Source of the DNA: Flavobacterium sp.
GTDB lineage: Bacteria; Bacteroidota; Bacteroidia; Flavobacteriales; Flavobacteriaceae
NCBI RefSeq assembly: GCF_039595935.1
Contig: NZ_JBCNKR010000006.1
Location: 2,576,001 to 2,640,000, forward strand
Reading direction: 5' to 3'
Length of the DNA stretch: 64,000 nucleotides
The notes beneath the pieces are model-generated. The model worked only from the letters and a program-made list of their open reading frames with translations, ran no database searches and was not told where the DNA came from. Below are positions 17,301 through 27,881 of this stretch, piece after piece (within the stretch, counting starts at the first letter, position 1; every line of letters begins with the position of its first letter). Both the position numbers and the translations under genes were made by a program.

Positions 17301-20223
17301 CGGAACAGCGATTCTATCAACAACAGCTTTAGCAACGGGAACTTACTATGCGTCAATTTTGGATCCGACAACAAACTGCGAAAGCGCTGTAAGATTAGCC
17401 GTAGCGGTAACAGTAAGCGATCCAGGAATACCAACAACAACAGATACCACTCAGGATTTCTGTTTAGTAAATGCACCGACAGTTGCCAATATTCAGGTAA
17501 ATGAAACTAATGTAGTTTGGTACTCAGCTGCCACAGGTGGAACAGCGATTCCACCAGCAACAGCATTGGCAACTGGAACTTACTATGCTGCTTTATTAGA
17601 TGCAGTTACAGGCTGCGAAAGCAATACAAGATTAGAAGTAGCAGTAACCGTAAGCGATCCGGGAACGCCAACAACAACAGATACCACACAAGACTTCTGT
17701 TTAGTTGATGCACCAACAGTGGCGAGCATTCAGGTAAATGAAACTAATATAGTTTGGTATTCAGCTGCAACAGGCGGAACAGCGATTGCGCCAGCAACAG
17801 CACTTACAAGCGGAACTTATTATGCAGCTTTACTAGATGCAGTTACAGGATGCGAAAGCAACACAAGATTAGCCATTGCGGTAATCGTAAACGATCCGGG
17901 CACGCCGACTACAACAGATACTACTCAGGATTTCTGTTTAGTAAATGCGCCTACAGTGGCGAGCATTCAGGTAAACACTCCAGCGACAGGAAGTATCGTT
18001 TGGTACACAGCAGCAACAGGTGGAACAGCGATTCCATCCACAACAGCTTTAGCAACAGGAACTTATTATGCTTCAATTTTGGATCCGGCAACAAACTGTG
18101 AAAGTGCAGTTAGATTAGCCGTTGCCGTAACAGTAAGCGATCCGGGAACACCAACAACTACAGATACCACACAAGATTTCTGTTTAGTAAATGCACCGAC
18201 AGTTGCCAATATTCAGGTAAATGAAACTAATGTAGTTTGGTATGCAACAGCTACAGGCGGAACAGCAATCGCTTCTACAACAGCTTTGACTACAGGTACT
18301 TATTATGGATCAATTTTAGATGGAACTACGAATTGTGAAAGTGCGGTAAGATTAGCTGTTGCGGTAAGCGTGACAGATCCTGCTACGCCAACAACGACAG
18401 ATGCTGCACAGACTTTCTGTTCAGGAAATGCGCCAACAGTATCTGATATTCAGGTAAATGAAACCAATGTAGTTTGGTATGCAGCTGCAACAGGCGGAAC
18501 AGCAATTCCACCAACAACAGCATTAGCAACAGGAAACTATTATGGAGCTATTTTAGATCCGGTTACAGGATGCGAAAGCAGTGTAAGATTGTTAGTGGCG
18601 GTTACAGTAGGAAACACAGTTAATCCAACTACAAATGATGCTACACAAGATTTCTGTTCAACAACTTCACCAACAATTGCGAGCATTCAGGTTAATGAAA
18701 GCAACGTTACTTGGTTTAGCACAGCTACAGGCGGAACAGCGATTCCATCAACTACAGCTTTAACTACAGGAGTTTATTATGGTAATATTGTAGACGCTGC
18801 AACAGGATGTGAAAGTTCAACTCGCTTGCAAGTTACTGTAACGGTAACAGATCCGAGTCCAACACCAACTACAAATGATGCGACACAAGATTTCTGTTCA
18901 ATAAATTCACCAACAGTTGCTAATATTCAGGTAAACGAAGCCAATGTTATTTGGTACAGTACTGCCACAGGCGGAACACCAATTGCACCAGCAACAGCTT
19001 TAACATCCGGAACCTATTACGGAGCAGTTGCAAGCGCAATAAACTGTGAAAATCCAGTAAGATTAGCCGTTGTTGTAAATGTAAACACGCCGGGTACTGT
19101 AACAACACCAAATACAACACAAACATTCTGTTTATCTAAACTGCCAACACTTGCTAACATTTTAGTTAACGAACCAAATGTTGTTTTCTATTCTACTGCC
19201 ACAGGCGGAACACCGCTGCCAGCAGGAACATTGCTAGTTGCAGGAACTTATTATGCAGCAGCACTTGCGAATACAACAAACGGATGTGAAAGTGCCAACA
19301 GACTTGCCATTACAATTGCTTTTGAAAATGACGCTTTAGTACAGCTTACTACTACAGACGACACACCATGTGTTTTCCAGGGAGTAACGTATTCAATTGC
19401 AAACGGAAAATCAAATTATGTTTGGTCTGTTACAAACGGAACAATAATTTCTGGAGGAGGAACTGCAGATGGTTCTGCAACAGTTTCATGGTCAGATATC
19501 GGACCGGGAAGAATTGAAGTTACTTACACAAACAATTGTGATGAAACCACAACCAAATTCTTAAACGTAACAGTGGCAACTTGTTCTGATTTAACGATTA
19601 CGAATGTAGTAGACAATCCAACTCCAAATTTTGGTGACAACGTAACTTTTACAGTAACAGTAAATAATGTTGGAGAAGGAAGTTTTATTAATCTGCTTGT
19701 TAGTGATTTATTACCATCAGGATACGATTTGGTAAGCTCAAATACATCAATAGGAACTTATAATCCAACAACAGGACTTTGGACAATTCCAGCGCTTGCA
19801 TCAGGACAAAGTGTAACATTAACAATAGTAGCACAAGTACTTTCAAGCGGAGATTATCTAAATGTTGCTACTGTAGAAAATTCAACTCCATTAGATGTTG
19901 ATCCTTCAAATAATACGGCGTCGGCTTTTGTTGAACCAATTTGTCTAACGGTTTACAACGAGTTTACACCAAACAATGACGGAGCTAACGATCTTTTTAG
20001 AATTGATTGTATAGAAACATATCCTAATAATGAATTAAAAGTTTTTAATAGATATGGTGCATTAGTGTACAGTAAAACACACTATGAAAACGATTGGGAC
20101 GGAACTGCAAATGTTTCCGGAGTAGTTAATAGAGGAGATATGCTGCCAACAGGTACTTATTTTTATGTGATTACCATTGGAGATGGAACGGTTAAAAAAG
20201 GATGGTTATCAATTATGAGATAA
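8362..20223 (+). CDS. Giant T9SS-secreted multi-domain adhesin (SprB-like) with type B sorting domain
   Basis: A 3953-residue surface protein. I start it at the ATG at 8362, which gives a standard signal peptide (MKKKFTFCNLSF..., cleavage after AFSQ); the longer frame from 8275 begins with a non-ATG codon and adds 29 hydrophobic residues. The N-terminal 1900 residues alternate Ig-like CHU_C-associated domains (motifs WYD-x-P-TGG and TTYY-x-E) with five related modules of about 160 residues (VDGN-x-x-T, later LGGL). Then come 21 near-identical Ig-like repeats (14299-19326), a PKD-like stretch, a DUF11-type domain (about 19580-19930) and the C-terminal T9SS type B signal beginning YNEFTPNNDGANDLF. 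By analogy with F. johnsoniae SprB it should be exported by T9SS, using the next gene's PorP/SprF protein, and serve in gliding or adhesion. The ligand is unknown. Confidence 0.93.
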   Translation: MKKKFTFCNLSFQKRLFGLMFLILLCTNAFSQTICRPVSQTNSQGGLLCVGLNVDSPANAYDSAGLTTYATLTNAVGVGCFVEETMTLNQTARAGDQIAIYFGTGNGLLDVGLLSNASIQAKLSGSNVGSSVALNSPLLNLNLLSGNTVAVVKYTLPGDADQVQIQVGGLVSLLVSLRIYDVRLEFAQPTVTGGLTQTVCAGSAATLTATPAAGTTLAWYSSLGSTTPLTTGNTYTTPTLNASATYYISISRVAGCEGNVRVPVVLNVSNPVAPAINNTGTSICSTGATQQTTLSLLNPVPGTTYTWYSSASSTTALATGTTYSPTVPLGTTSFFVEASIGSCISPTRAQVNVVSTAVPATPTVLTQSVTIQSGQNATLTATTSEVGAQLNWFDVPTGGTAVATNTTTFTTSILTATKIYYVEAQSPNGLCPSAARVPVTVTVQPASLVGCLEAGSQLTAQNGLCLLCSSSNPNNSVDGNTATASTLTVPVGLINGWIQQTLQFTNPGRAGDIVDVELELPGGIADLSLLGAVSLATYNGATYNNDRISVSNPLVTLQLLSGNRFRASVVAGANFDRVEIRLGGLATVLTTANIYQATYRFKAPTITGDTTICSGTTSTLTASLAVGETVNWFAATTGGTSLASTAAFTTPALSAATTYYTEITRNGCVNSERNPVQVLVDNPVLPLINASPSTICSGQSTTLTVQAPVVGTLYNWYDASTGGNLVFTGTSFTTPALTANTDYYVEAAIGTCLTATRTAVNLVVNPLPAVPTFASTDVIIQSGQTVALSVSNPVAGVRYNWYDVPTGGTSLAFNTTSYTPSPVLTANKTFYVEAVDAVTDCSNPVRGVINVIVINNISTCLQAGTQITSTDGILCGLCTATNPNNSVDGDINTYAELTVPLGLGAYIQQHLTFATPGETGDIIDVELELPGGLADVNLLGAVSLATYNGATYNNDRVAVTSNLLNLQVLSGNKFKASFTATAPFDQVEVRLGGLASVLTNLYVYAASYRFPNAAITGASAPICSGQTASLTASATGTETFTWYDAPTGGNIVAVNPTAPLTSTTTYYLEGTRGGTCINSLRQAVTVTVLPIPTDADVIITTPVEASCTGDAVLTPTSSTITGAEFRYYTDQNKTQEIITGTTVVSQPGVSFTKDPITGALTIAGLSAAGTPYNYFVSILNGGTCENVNGTLKQVTVNFPSTTVLTVNSTLAGCGSVNLRNAITNFDSSGNTTYTFYDPSNNVITADAAANITTGGVYSILAQQNGVTCPSAQQSVTVTINALPSLVVTNPQESVNIGSNVTLTATSTATISWFDPQGNALTGPVFTTGVLNTPGVYTYTVVASDGICTSTATKVINVIDLSSCQSLSERVYATAQTSGSIVTGTVTDGGNAIDGNPQTYSTITTGLGLLGVGTTWQNLTWPATITKGTPVTIKLGSEYSLLAVGQNLSVIGTIGGVDIGAMQSVSGSLLNLISGDNTYEFTFVPSDASGPQDYDGIRIQSASILSAAQNTKVFDAHYNRSVSSVTCTAGDIRDIFYGATDLGLPVGAATALLGVSDAWNIADNDITTFATMYSGAGVLAAADLTVDFKTPSVVSDTLRIVISKPGTLLDVNLLTGFSIQRYLGNVAVGAPIQNTSTLLSLRLLPGNSMAMALVSSPTEVYDRVRIRFGGVAGVLDFLRVHTVERVANTTVIGADPDNKITVCPGTDITLQIPEEACSTYIWYDAETGGTPLATGITYTIPSTLAAGIYKYYVQPVRYGCETFARGEVTVEVKASSPVNALTDITLNGGTTTSICSPSGNVTLATSLSGTPVVTNPVYYWYSFNGTTAQLIPGETTSQLNITGLVPGTYTYYVGVSGDQFCETAAADRKQITFTILPPSTVNDILVDDITVCHSVPASLTPTAPTLTNPVFTWYLDAAKTQPITNGAVIAGVTYTIDAAGVLTAVGLTKAMSPITYHVAVASDNTCENLAGTLQDAVIIISDPNTPTTTDTTQDFCLVDAPTIASIQVNESNVIWYNVSTGGTAIPSTTALTTGTYYAAATDAITGCESSVRLAVAVTVSDPGTPTTTDTTQDFCLVNAPTVANIQANETNIVWYSAATGGTAIPPTTALATGTYYAALLDVVTGCESNTRLAVAVTVSDPGTPTTTDTTQDFCLVDAPTVASIQVNETNIVWYSAATGGTAIAPATALATGTYYAALLDAVTGCESNTRLAIAVIVNDPGTPTTTDATQDFCLVNAPTVADIQVNTPATGSIVWYTAATGGTAVPSTTALATGTYYASILDPTTNCESAVRLAVAVTVSDPGTPTTTDTTQDFCLVNAPTVASIQVNETNVVWYSAATGGTAIASTTALTTGTYYAALLDAVTGCESNTRLAVAVTVSDPGTPTTTDTTQDFCLVDAPTVASIQVNETNVVWYSTATGGTAIAPATALASGTYYAALLDAVTGCESNTRLAIAVIVNDPGMPTTTDATQDFCLVNAPTVADIQVNTPATGSIVWYTAATGGTAVPSTTALATGTYYASILDPATNCESAVRLAVAVTVSDPGTPTTTDTTQDFCLVNAPTVASIQVNETNVVWYSAATGGTPIAPTTALATGTYYAALLDAVTGCESNTRLAVAVTVNDPGTPTTTDTTQDFCLVDAPTVASIQVNETNIVWYSAATGGTAIAPATTLASGTYYAALLDAVTGCESNTRLAIAVLVNDPGTPTTTDATQDFCLVNAPTVADIQVNTPATGSIVWYTAATGGTAIPSTTALATGTYYASILDPATNCESAVRLAVAVTVSDPGIPTTTDTTQDFCLVNAPTVASIQVNETNVVWYSAATGGTPIAPTTALATGTYYAALLDAVTGCESNTRLAVAVTVNDPGTPTTTDTTQDFCLVDAPTVASIQVNETNIVWYSAATGGTAIAPATTLASGTYYAALLDAVTGCESNTRLAIAVIVNDPGTPTTTDTTQDFCLVNAPTVADIQVNTPATGSIVWYTAATGGTAILSTTALATGTYYASILDPTTNCESAVRLAVAVTVSDPGIPTTTDTTQDFCLVNAPTVANIQVNETNVVWYSAATGGTAIPPATALATGTYYAALLDAVTGCESNTRLEVAVTVSDPGTPTTTDTTQDFCLVDAPTVASIQVNETNIVWYSAATGGTAIAPATALTSGTYYAALLDAVTGCESNTRLAIAVIVNDPGTPTTTDTTQDFCLVNAPTVASIQVNTPATGSIVWYTAATGGTAIPSTTALATGTYYASILDPATNCESAVRLAVAVTVSDPGTPTTTDTTQDFCLVNAPTVANIQVNETNVVWYATATGGTAIASTTALTTGTYYGSILDGTTNCESAVRLAVAVSVTDPATPTTTDAAQTFCSGNAPTVSDIQVNETNVVWYAAATGGTAIPPTTALATGNYYGAILDPVTGCESSVRLLVAVTVGNTVNPTTNDATQDFCSTTSPTIASIQVNESNVTWFSTATGGTAIPSTTALTTGVYYGNIVDAATGCESSTRLQVTVTVTDPSPTPTTNDATQDFCSINSPTVANIQVNEANVIWYSTATGGTPIAPATALTSGTYYGAVASAINCENPVRLAVVVNVNTPGTVTTPNTTQTFCLSKLPTLANILVNEPNVVFYSTATGGTPLPAGTLLVAGTYYAAALANTTNGCESANRLAITIAFENDALVQLTTTDDTPCVFQGVTYSIANGKSNYVWSVTNGTIISGGGTADGSATVSWSDIGPGRIEVTYTNNCDETTTKFLNVTVATCSDLTITNVVDNPTPNFGDNVTFTVTVNNVGEGSFINLLVSDLLPSGYDLVSSNTSIGTYNPTTGLWTIPALASGQSVTLTIVAQVLSSGDYLNVATVENSTPLDVDPSNNTASAFVEPICLTVYNEFTPNNDGANDLFRIDCIETYPNNELKVFNRYGALVYSKTHYENDWDGTANVSGVVNRGDMLPTGTYFYVITIGDGTVKKGWLSIMR
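14299..19326 (+). repeat. Tandem array of 21 Ig-like repeats with 720-bp higher-order unit
   Basis: Twenty-one in-frame repeats of 79 residues (237 bp) or 82 residues (246 bp) run from 14299 to about 19326. Repeats 2-16 follow a strict A-B-C order: type A (CLVNAPTV..VNETNVVWY), type B (CLVDAPTV, ending AIAVIV) and the longer type C (VNTPATGSIVWY, then NCESAVRLAV). A+B+C is 720 bp and occurs five times (14536-18135). The first repeat and the last four or five are more divergent, as expected for an array that grows from its middle. Bases 15994-16439 and 16714-17159 are identical (446 bp, offset 720). Confidence 0.95.
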
Positions 20224-20267
20224 CGTTCTATTAATCATCTAATTAATTAAACTAAATAAGTATCGTT

Positions 20268-21200
20268 ATGAAACTATATATAAAACCATTAGAAACGTAT
20301 TTCATTTTAATATGTTCTTTTATTACAGTATGTGTTAGTGCACAACAAGATCCTCAATATACCCAGTATATGTATAATACAATGGCGGTAAATCCGGCTT
20401 ATGCCGGATCTACCGGCACTCTCGAAGCCGCACTTTTACACCGTTCGCAATGGGTAGGAATTTCAGGAGCGCCCGAAACACAATCGTTTTCAATTCACGG
20501 ACCTTTAACTAATGAAACAATTGGTTTGGGATTAAGTATTGTAAATGATAAAATTGGTCCTTCAAATGAACTATATGTTGACGGAAACTTCTCTTATTCA
20601 TTACCACTTGGTTACGATAAAAGATTAGCATTTGGTATAAAAGCAGGTATGAGAATGCTAAATATAGATTGGTCAAAAGGAAGATATTACGATAATAATG
20701 ATGTTCTTTTAAACCAAAATATTAATAATCAAATGAAATTGGCAGTAGGAGCCGGAATCTACTATTACACACAAAGATTTTATTTAGGCTTTTCTATTCC
20801 AAGTTTTATGCAAAACAACTATTATGATGATGTTCAGGAATCTATAGATTATGATCGTTTACATTATTATTTAATGGGAGGATATGTTTTTGATTTGAGC
20901 CCAAGTTTAAAGTTCAAACCAGCGTTTTTAGTAAAAGCGGTAAGCGGAGCACCGATTACTGCTGATGTATCGGCAAATTTTATGATTGTTGAAAAATTTG
21001 TTATAGGAGGATCATACAGAACCGATGATTCGGTAAGTATTCTGGCAGGTTTTCAAATATCTCCTAGTTTTTATCTGGGTTATGCTTTTGATTACACCAC
21101 AAGTCAGTTGAATAAATATAACGATGGAACACATGAATTTATACTTCGTTATACATTCAACAAAGGCCAAAGTAAAATTAAGTCTCCACGATTCTTCTAA
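20268..21200 (+). CDS. T9SS-associated membrane protein, PorP/SprF family
   Basis: A 310-residue outer-membrane beta-barrel protein. A signal peptide (about residues 1-25, ending SAQ) precedes the family hallmark QDPQYTQYMYNTMAVNPAYAGS; the remainder is beta-barrel-like with glycine and aromatic alternation, ending TFNKGQSKIKSPRFF. SprF and relatives are needed for secretion or surface attachment of their cognate type B-signal adhesin (SprB in F. johnsoniae), and are nearly always encoded directly downstream of it, as here (44 bp gap). It very probably serves the giant adhesin. Eleven bases separate it from the OmpA-family gene, so the three form one operon. Confidence 0.94.
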   Translation: MKLYIKPLETYFILICSFITVCVSAQQDPQYTQYMYNTMAVNPAYAGSTGTLEAALLHRSQWVGISGAPETQSFSIHGPLTNETIGLGLSIVNDKIGPSNELYVDGNFSYSLPLGYDKRLAFGIKAGMRMLNIDWSKGRYYDNNDVLLNQNINNQMKLAVGAGIYYYTQRFYLGFSIPSFMQNNYYDDVQESIDYDRLHYYLMGGYVFDLSPSLKFKPAFLVKAVSGAPITADVSANFMIVEKFVIGGSYRTDDSVSILAGFQISPSFYLGYAFDYTTSQLNKYNDGTHEFILRYTFNKGQSKIKSPRFF

Positions 21201-21211
21201 AAACAAAACAT

Positions 21212-23149
21212 ATGAAAAAAGTATATATCCTAAGTTTAGTCTTGAGCATTACGTTTAGTTTTGCTCAAAAGACTAATTTAAAGAAAGCAGATGCTTTGTT
21301 TAGAAATTATTCATATACAGATGCATCAAAGGCTTACGAAGAAATTTTACAGAATGTTAAAAATCCAACGACGCAGACCATAAAAAACGCTGCCGACTCG
21401 TATTATTTTATTTCTGATGCAAGAAACGCTCTTAAATGGTATCGTAAACTATACGAAGTTCAGGGAAATAATTTAACTGATATTTACTATCTGCGTTATA
21501 TTCAAACCATGAAAGCAGTCATGGATTATGATGAAGCAGACAGAATTACAAAAGAATATCTGGATAAAAAAGGAGACCAAAAGGAAATTGACCGCTATGT
21601 AGCTCAAAAAAAACAGTTAGATAGTTTAGCAAAAGCCAAGCCTCTTTATGATATAAAAAATCTGGATATCAATACCAGTAAATCTGATTTTGGAACTACT
21701 TTCTATCAGGAAAAAATTGTTTTTACATCGGCAAGAGATACCACCAAGTTTAGTGAAAAACTCTATACATGGAACAATCAGCCTTTCCTGAATTTGTATG
21801 TTTCAGAAAGAAATCCGGCAGATGGAAGTCTATTTAATGAAAGTCTGTTCATTCCAAACGTAATGAGCAAATATCATGAAGCTACAGCAACCTTTGACCC
21901 AAGCGGAAAAATAATTTATTACACCACCAACATTTTAAAGAAAAACAAACTGGTTGTGGATGGTGATAAAGTCAATAATTTCCAAATCGTAAAAGGCGAT
22001 GTTGTAGATAATAAATTAGAAAATCCGCAAAATGTATTCTTCAGCAGTGATGATTATTCTGTTGGGCATCCCTCTTTAAGCGATGACGGAAAATGGCTTT
22101 TCTTTGCTTCAGATATGCCGGGAGGTTTTGGAGAAACAGACTTGTATGTTGTTAAAATTTCTGATGACGGAACAATGAGTTCTCCGCTGAATCTTGGACC
22201 AAAAATCAATACAATTGGTAATGACTTGTTTCCTTATTACAGAAACGGAATGCTTTATTTTTCTTCAGATGGACATTATGGTTTAGGAGATTTAGATGTT
22301 TACGAAAGCAAATTTTTGCCAGACGGAACTTTTACAACGCCTCGAAATCTGGGAGCTCCAATAAACAGTAACAAAGACGATTTTGCTTATATCGTTGATA
22401 AATCAGACTCATACGGTTATGTTTCATCAAACAGAGCAGGAGGAAAAGGCGACGATGATATTTATTCGTTTACAAAAGGAAAACCAGTTTGTAATCAAAG
22501 TATTTCCGGACTTGCTGTTGACAGAAAATCAAAACTTCCTCTGGCAGATGTAACTATTATGGCTTACAATTCGTTTAAAGAAGTTTTGGGCGAAACCAAA
22601 ACAAACTACGAAGGAAAATATGCCATAGTGGTTCCTTGTGATAAAGTTGTAAACATGATTGCTGCCAAACCAAATTACAGCAGCGATGAAAAAACGGTAA
22701 CAACAGGGAAAGATAACGAAGGAGAAATTCCAAATATCAATTTTGAACTTAGCAATTACGACGACTTAGTTGTGAAGAAAAAAGGTGTAGAAAAAGTAGA
22801 TGTTAATCCAATTTATTTTGATTATGACAAATATGATATTACACCTTTGGCAATAGAAGAATTGACAAAAGTAGTTTTCATCATGCAGAAGTTTCCAAAC
22901 ATCAGAATCAAAATTGAATCACATACAGATTCAAGAGGAAAAGATGCTTATAATTTAAAACTTTCAGATAATAGAGCAAAATCAACCAGAGATTATATTA
23001 TTTCTCAGGGAATAGACGCTTCAAGAATCGAAAGTGCCATTGGTTATGGCGAAAGCCGTTTAATCAATAAATGCAAAAATGGAGTGAAATGTACTGAAGA
23101 AGAACATTTGTTAAACAGACGCTCCGATTTCATCATTATTCAAAAATAG
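21212..23149 (+). CDS. OmpA-family protein with PD40 propeller repeats (PorE-like)
   Basis: A 645-residue protein. Signal peptide residues 1-19 (ending SFAQ); about 20-130 helical, TPR-like (ADALFRNYSYTDASKAYEEIL); about 190-420 WD40-like PD40 beta-propeller blades (GHPSLSDDGKWLFFASDMPGG, LFPYYRNGMLYFSSDG); about 425-510 a carboxypeptidase-regulatory-like domain; about 530-645 an OmpA peptidoglycan-binding domain (YFDYDKYDIT, ESHTDSRG). This architecture matches the T9SS component PorE, which links the machine to peptidoglycan. Its place in the adhesin-SprF operon suggests a dedicated cell-wall anchor for this adhesin rather than the core PorE, but that is inference. Confidence 0.9.
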   Translation: MKKVYILSLVLSITFSFAQKTNLKKADALFRNYSYTDASKAYEEILQNVKNPTTQTIKNAADSYYFISDARNALKWYRKLYEVQGNNLTDIYYLRYIQTMKAVMDYDEADRITKEYLDKKGDQKEIDRYVAQKKQLDSLAKAKPLYDIKNLDINTSKSDFGTTFYQEKIVFTSARDTTKFSEKLYTWNNQPFLNLYVSERNPADGSLFNESLFIPNVMSKYHEATATFDPSGKIIYYTTNILKKNKLVVDGDKVNNFQIVKGDVVDNKLENPQNVFFSSDDYSVGHPSLSDDGKWLFFASDMPGGFGETDLYVVKISDDGTMSSPLNLGPKINTIGNDLFPYYRNGMLYFSSDGHYGLGDLDVYESKFLPDGTFTTPRNLGAPINSNKDDFAYIVDKSDSYGYVSSNRAGGKGDDDIYSFTKGKPVCNQSISGLAVDRKSKLPLADVTIMAYNSFKEVLGETKTNYEGKYAIVVPCDKVVNMIAAKPNYSSDEKTVTTGKDNEGEIPNINFELSNYDDLVVKKKGVEKVDVNPIYFDYDKYDITPLAIEELTKVVFIMQKFPNIRIKIESHTDSRGKDAYNLKLSDNRAKSTRDYIISQGIDASRIESAIGYGESRLINKCKNGVKCTEEEHLLNRRSDFIIIQK

Positions 23150-23260
23150 TACTATATTTACGATCTAATTTATTGATAATCAGATTTTAAAATATAGAAC
23201 GCAAAACCATTTGGAAGTTGGTTTTTTTTAAATTCTTTTTTAAGAATAATGGACAAGGAG

Positions 23261-23295
23261 AAAATCAGGCCGCAAGCTTTTGCTGCCTGATTTTT
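23261..23295 (+). terminator. Rho-independent terminator after the adhesin operon
   Basis: AAAATCAGGC (23261-23270) pairs with GCCTGATTTT (23285-23294) around a 14-nt loop, followed by T-rich sequence. A weaker hairpin of the same kind (AAAACCA/TGGTTTT, about 23203-23225) lies just upstream. Confidence 0.85.
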
Positions 23296-23320
23296 GATTT
23301 TATAAAACTTTTGTGTTTAA

Positions 23321-26087
<2,767 letters not shown>

Positions 26088-26102
<15 letters not shown>

Positions 26103-26999
26103 TCTTCCTTCATTAGTATGATTTTTGTTTTTATCAAAATAAAAATCAATACGACCTAAATTAATTCCGTAGCATCCCACCTGATTAACCAATACTTTTT
26201 CGCCAGCCTTATTTTTTACAATAGTAGGTTTGTCAAGAAAAGTATGTGTATGGCCTCCAATAATCAAATCGATATCCTGCGTTTGTTCAGCAAACTTTAA
26301 GTCACTAATTTTATTTTCCTCATCTCTGTATTTATAACCAAGATGAGAAAGGCAAATAACTAAATCGCATTTTTCTTCTTTTTTCAATATTCTGGTCATG
26401 TCCTGAGCAATTTCTACAGGATTATTATAAACAGTTTCCAGGTAATTATTTTTGTCAACCAAACCGTCAAGTTCAATTCCTACACCAAAAACACCAACCT
26501 TAATGCCTTCTTTATTGAAAATTTTATACGGTTTTACCAATCCGTTCATAACCGTATTCTTAAAATCATAATTAGAATTAATAAATTCAAAAGTTGCGTG
26601 CGGCATTTGTGCGCGTAAACCGTCAAGTCCATTGTCGAAATCATGGTTTCCAATAGTAGAAGCATCATATTTCATCATACTCATCAGCTTAAACTCCAAT
26701 TCACCACCATAGTAATTAAAATAAGGAGTTCCCTGAAAAATATCACCGGCATCTAATAAAAGCACATTTGGATTTTCTTTTCTAATAGTTTCAATAAGTG
26801 CCGCACGACGAGATACACCACCTTTATTTGGATTGCGCGGATCATCAGCCGGAAACGGATCAATATGGCTGTGAACATCGTTTGTATGAAGAATCGTTAA
26901 ATGTTTAATATCGTTTGTTTCAAAACTGCTTAGTGATAAACCTAAACTTAATAAAGCGGTACTAGCAGCTGTTTTTTCGATAAATTCTCTTCTTTTCAT
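26088..26999 (-). CDS. Metallophosphatase, 5'-nucleotidase catalytic domain (UshA N-terminal half)
   Basis: A 303-residue calcineurin-like phosphoesterase. The N-terminus begins MKRREFIEKTAAS, an RR-containing Tat-like or lipoprotein-like leader followed by a hydrophobic stretch, so it is exported. Metal-binding motifs in order: HTNDVHSH, DAGDIFQGTP, GNHDFDNG and GGHTHTFLD, all characteristic of 5'-nucleotidase/UshA enzymes. The usual C-terminal substrate-binding domain is missing; it is encoded separately by the gene 56 bp upstream on the same strand. The two together equal one normal 5'-nucleotidase. It probably dephosphorylates extracytoplasmic nucleotides. Confidence 0.92.
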
Positions 27000-27055
27000 G
27001 ATATATCTTTTTTGCGAAATCGCAGGTATTTTTTAGTTTGTCTTTGTGGTGTTTT

Positions 27056-27835
27056 TTATTCTTCGGTAATTCTAATATCTTTCGCTACCGGAATTGTATC
27101 TACTTCTTTAAAATAATCAATCAAAACATTTCTTAGTTTATAGTTCAGATCATATTTTTCGACACTTTTACCAAAGAAGTTCATGTTATCACCTCTATTT
27201 GCCAGATAATCATTTGTAGCAACATAATAGATTTTATTCAAATCAAGAGGTTTTCCCTGAACCATAATGTTTTTTGCTTTATTATCTTTTCCAATTGTAA
27301 AAGTCATTCCGGATAAAGGCTGCGCTTTTTTCTCCTTAATTATATATGCAGTAATTTCTTCAACTTGTTCACCTTTTAAGCCTAATACAACTAAGTTATT
27401 TTCAAAAGGCATAATTTCGAAAGCACTTCTTGTGGTAACATTTCCTTTTGGAAGCGTAGCACGAATACCACCATGATTTAATAAACATAAATCAATTGTT
27501 TTATTTTCACGTTTTTTAAAAACAAGATTTCCTCTTTCAACACAAGCATCGGCCAGCAGACATCCAATAGTAGTTTGCCATTTACCCACACTTTTATCCA
27601 TAGTCTCCGGACAATATGCTAAAACACTGTCTAAATCCTTATTAATATGGTCGCGATATGGTTTAATAAATTTTTCAATTTCAGGAGTTTCAGCGTTTTT
27701 TTCCGTTACCGGAATCTGTTTTCCTTCTACCTTAGTTACGTTATAATTCTTGGGACTGCAAGAAAATATCGAAATTGATGTTAAGAATATAACAAAAAGT
27801 TTTAAAAATCGGTTATACTTTTTTAGTTTTACCAT
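27056..27835 (-). CDS. 5'-nucleotidase C-terminal domain lipoprotein
   Basis: A 259-residue lipoprotein (hydrophobic leader ending SISIFSC, with the Cys as likely lipidation site). The rest is a stand-alone 5'-nucleotidase C-terminal domain: NHGGIRATLPKGNVTTRSAF and MPFENNLVVLGLKG match the nucleotide-recognition region of UshA, followed by the NDYLANRGDNM motif. It has no catalytic metal site. It lies directly upstream of the catalytic half on the same strand, so one operon encodes a split 5'-nucleotidase whose halves presumably associate outside the cytoplasm. Such splits recur in Bacteroidetes. Confidence 0.92.
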   Translation of the reverse strand: MVKLKKYNRFLKLFVIFLTSISIFSCSPKNYNVTKVEGKQIPVTEKNAETPEIEKFIKPYRDHINKDLDSVLAYCPETMDKSVGKWQTTIGCLLADACVERGNLVFKKRENKTIDLCLLNHGGIRATLPKGNVTTRSAFEIMPFENNLVVLGLKGEQVEEITAYIIKEKKAQPLSGMTFTIGKDNKAKNIMVQGKPLDLNKIYYVATNDYLANRGDNMNFFGKSVEKYDLNYKLRNVLIDYFKEVDTIPVAKDIRITEE

Positions 27836-27856
27836 TTTAAATGCGGCTTAAATAAT

Positions 27857-27864
27857 TAATTTTG
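27857..27864 (+). promoter_or_regulatory. -7 promoter element, DUF6913-like/dapA operon
   Basis: TAATTTTG matches TAnnTTTG and lies 17 bp upstream of the ATG at 27882, so the leader would be only about 12 nt long. Confidence 0.6.
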
Positions 27865-27881
27865 TAATTCGTAAAAGTACT

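Noticed and set aside
12848-18101. Many 61-127 codon frames on both strands inside the adhesin gene
   Set aside because: They recur at 720-bp spacing and are shadows of the repeated adhesin sequence in other frames.
14299-19326. Adhesin repeats as CRISPR or mobile element
   Set aside because: Repeats are in frame, protein-coding Ig-like domains.
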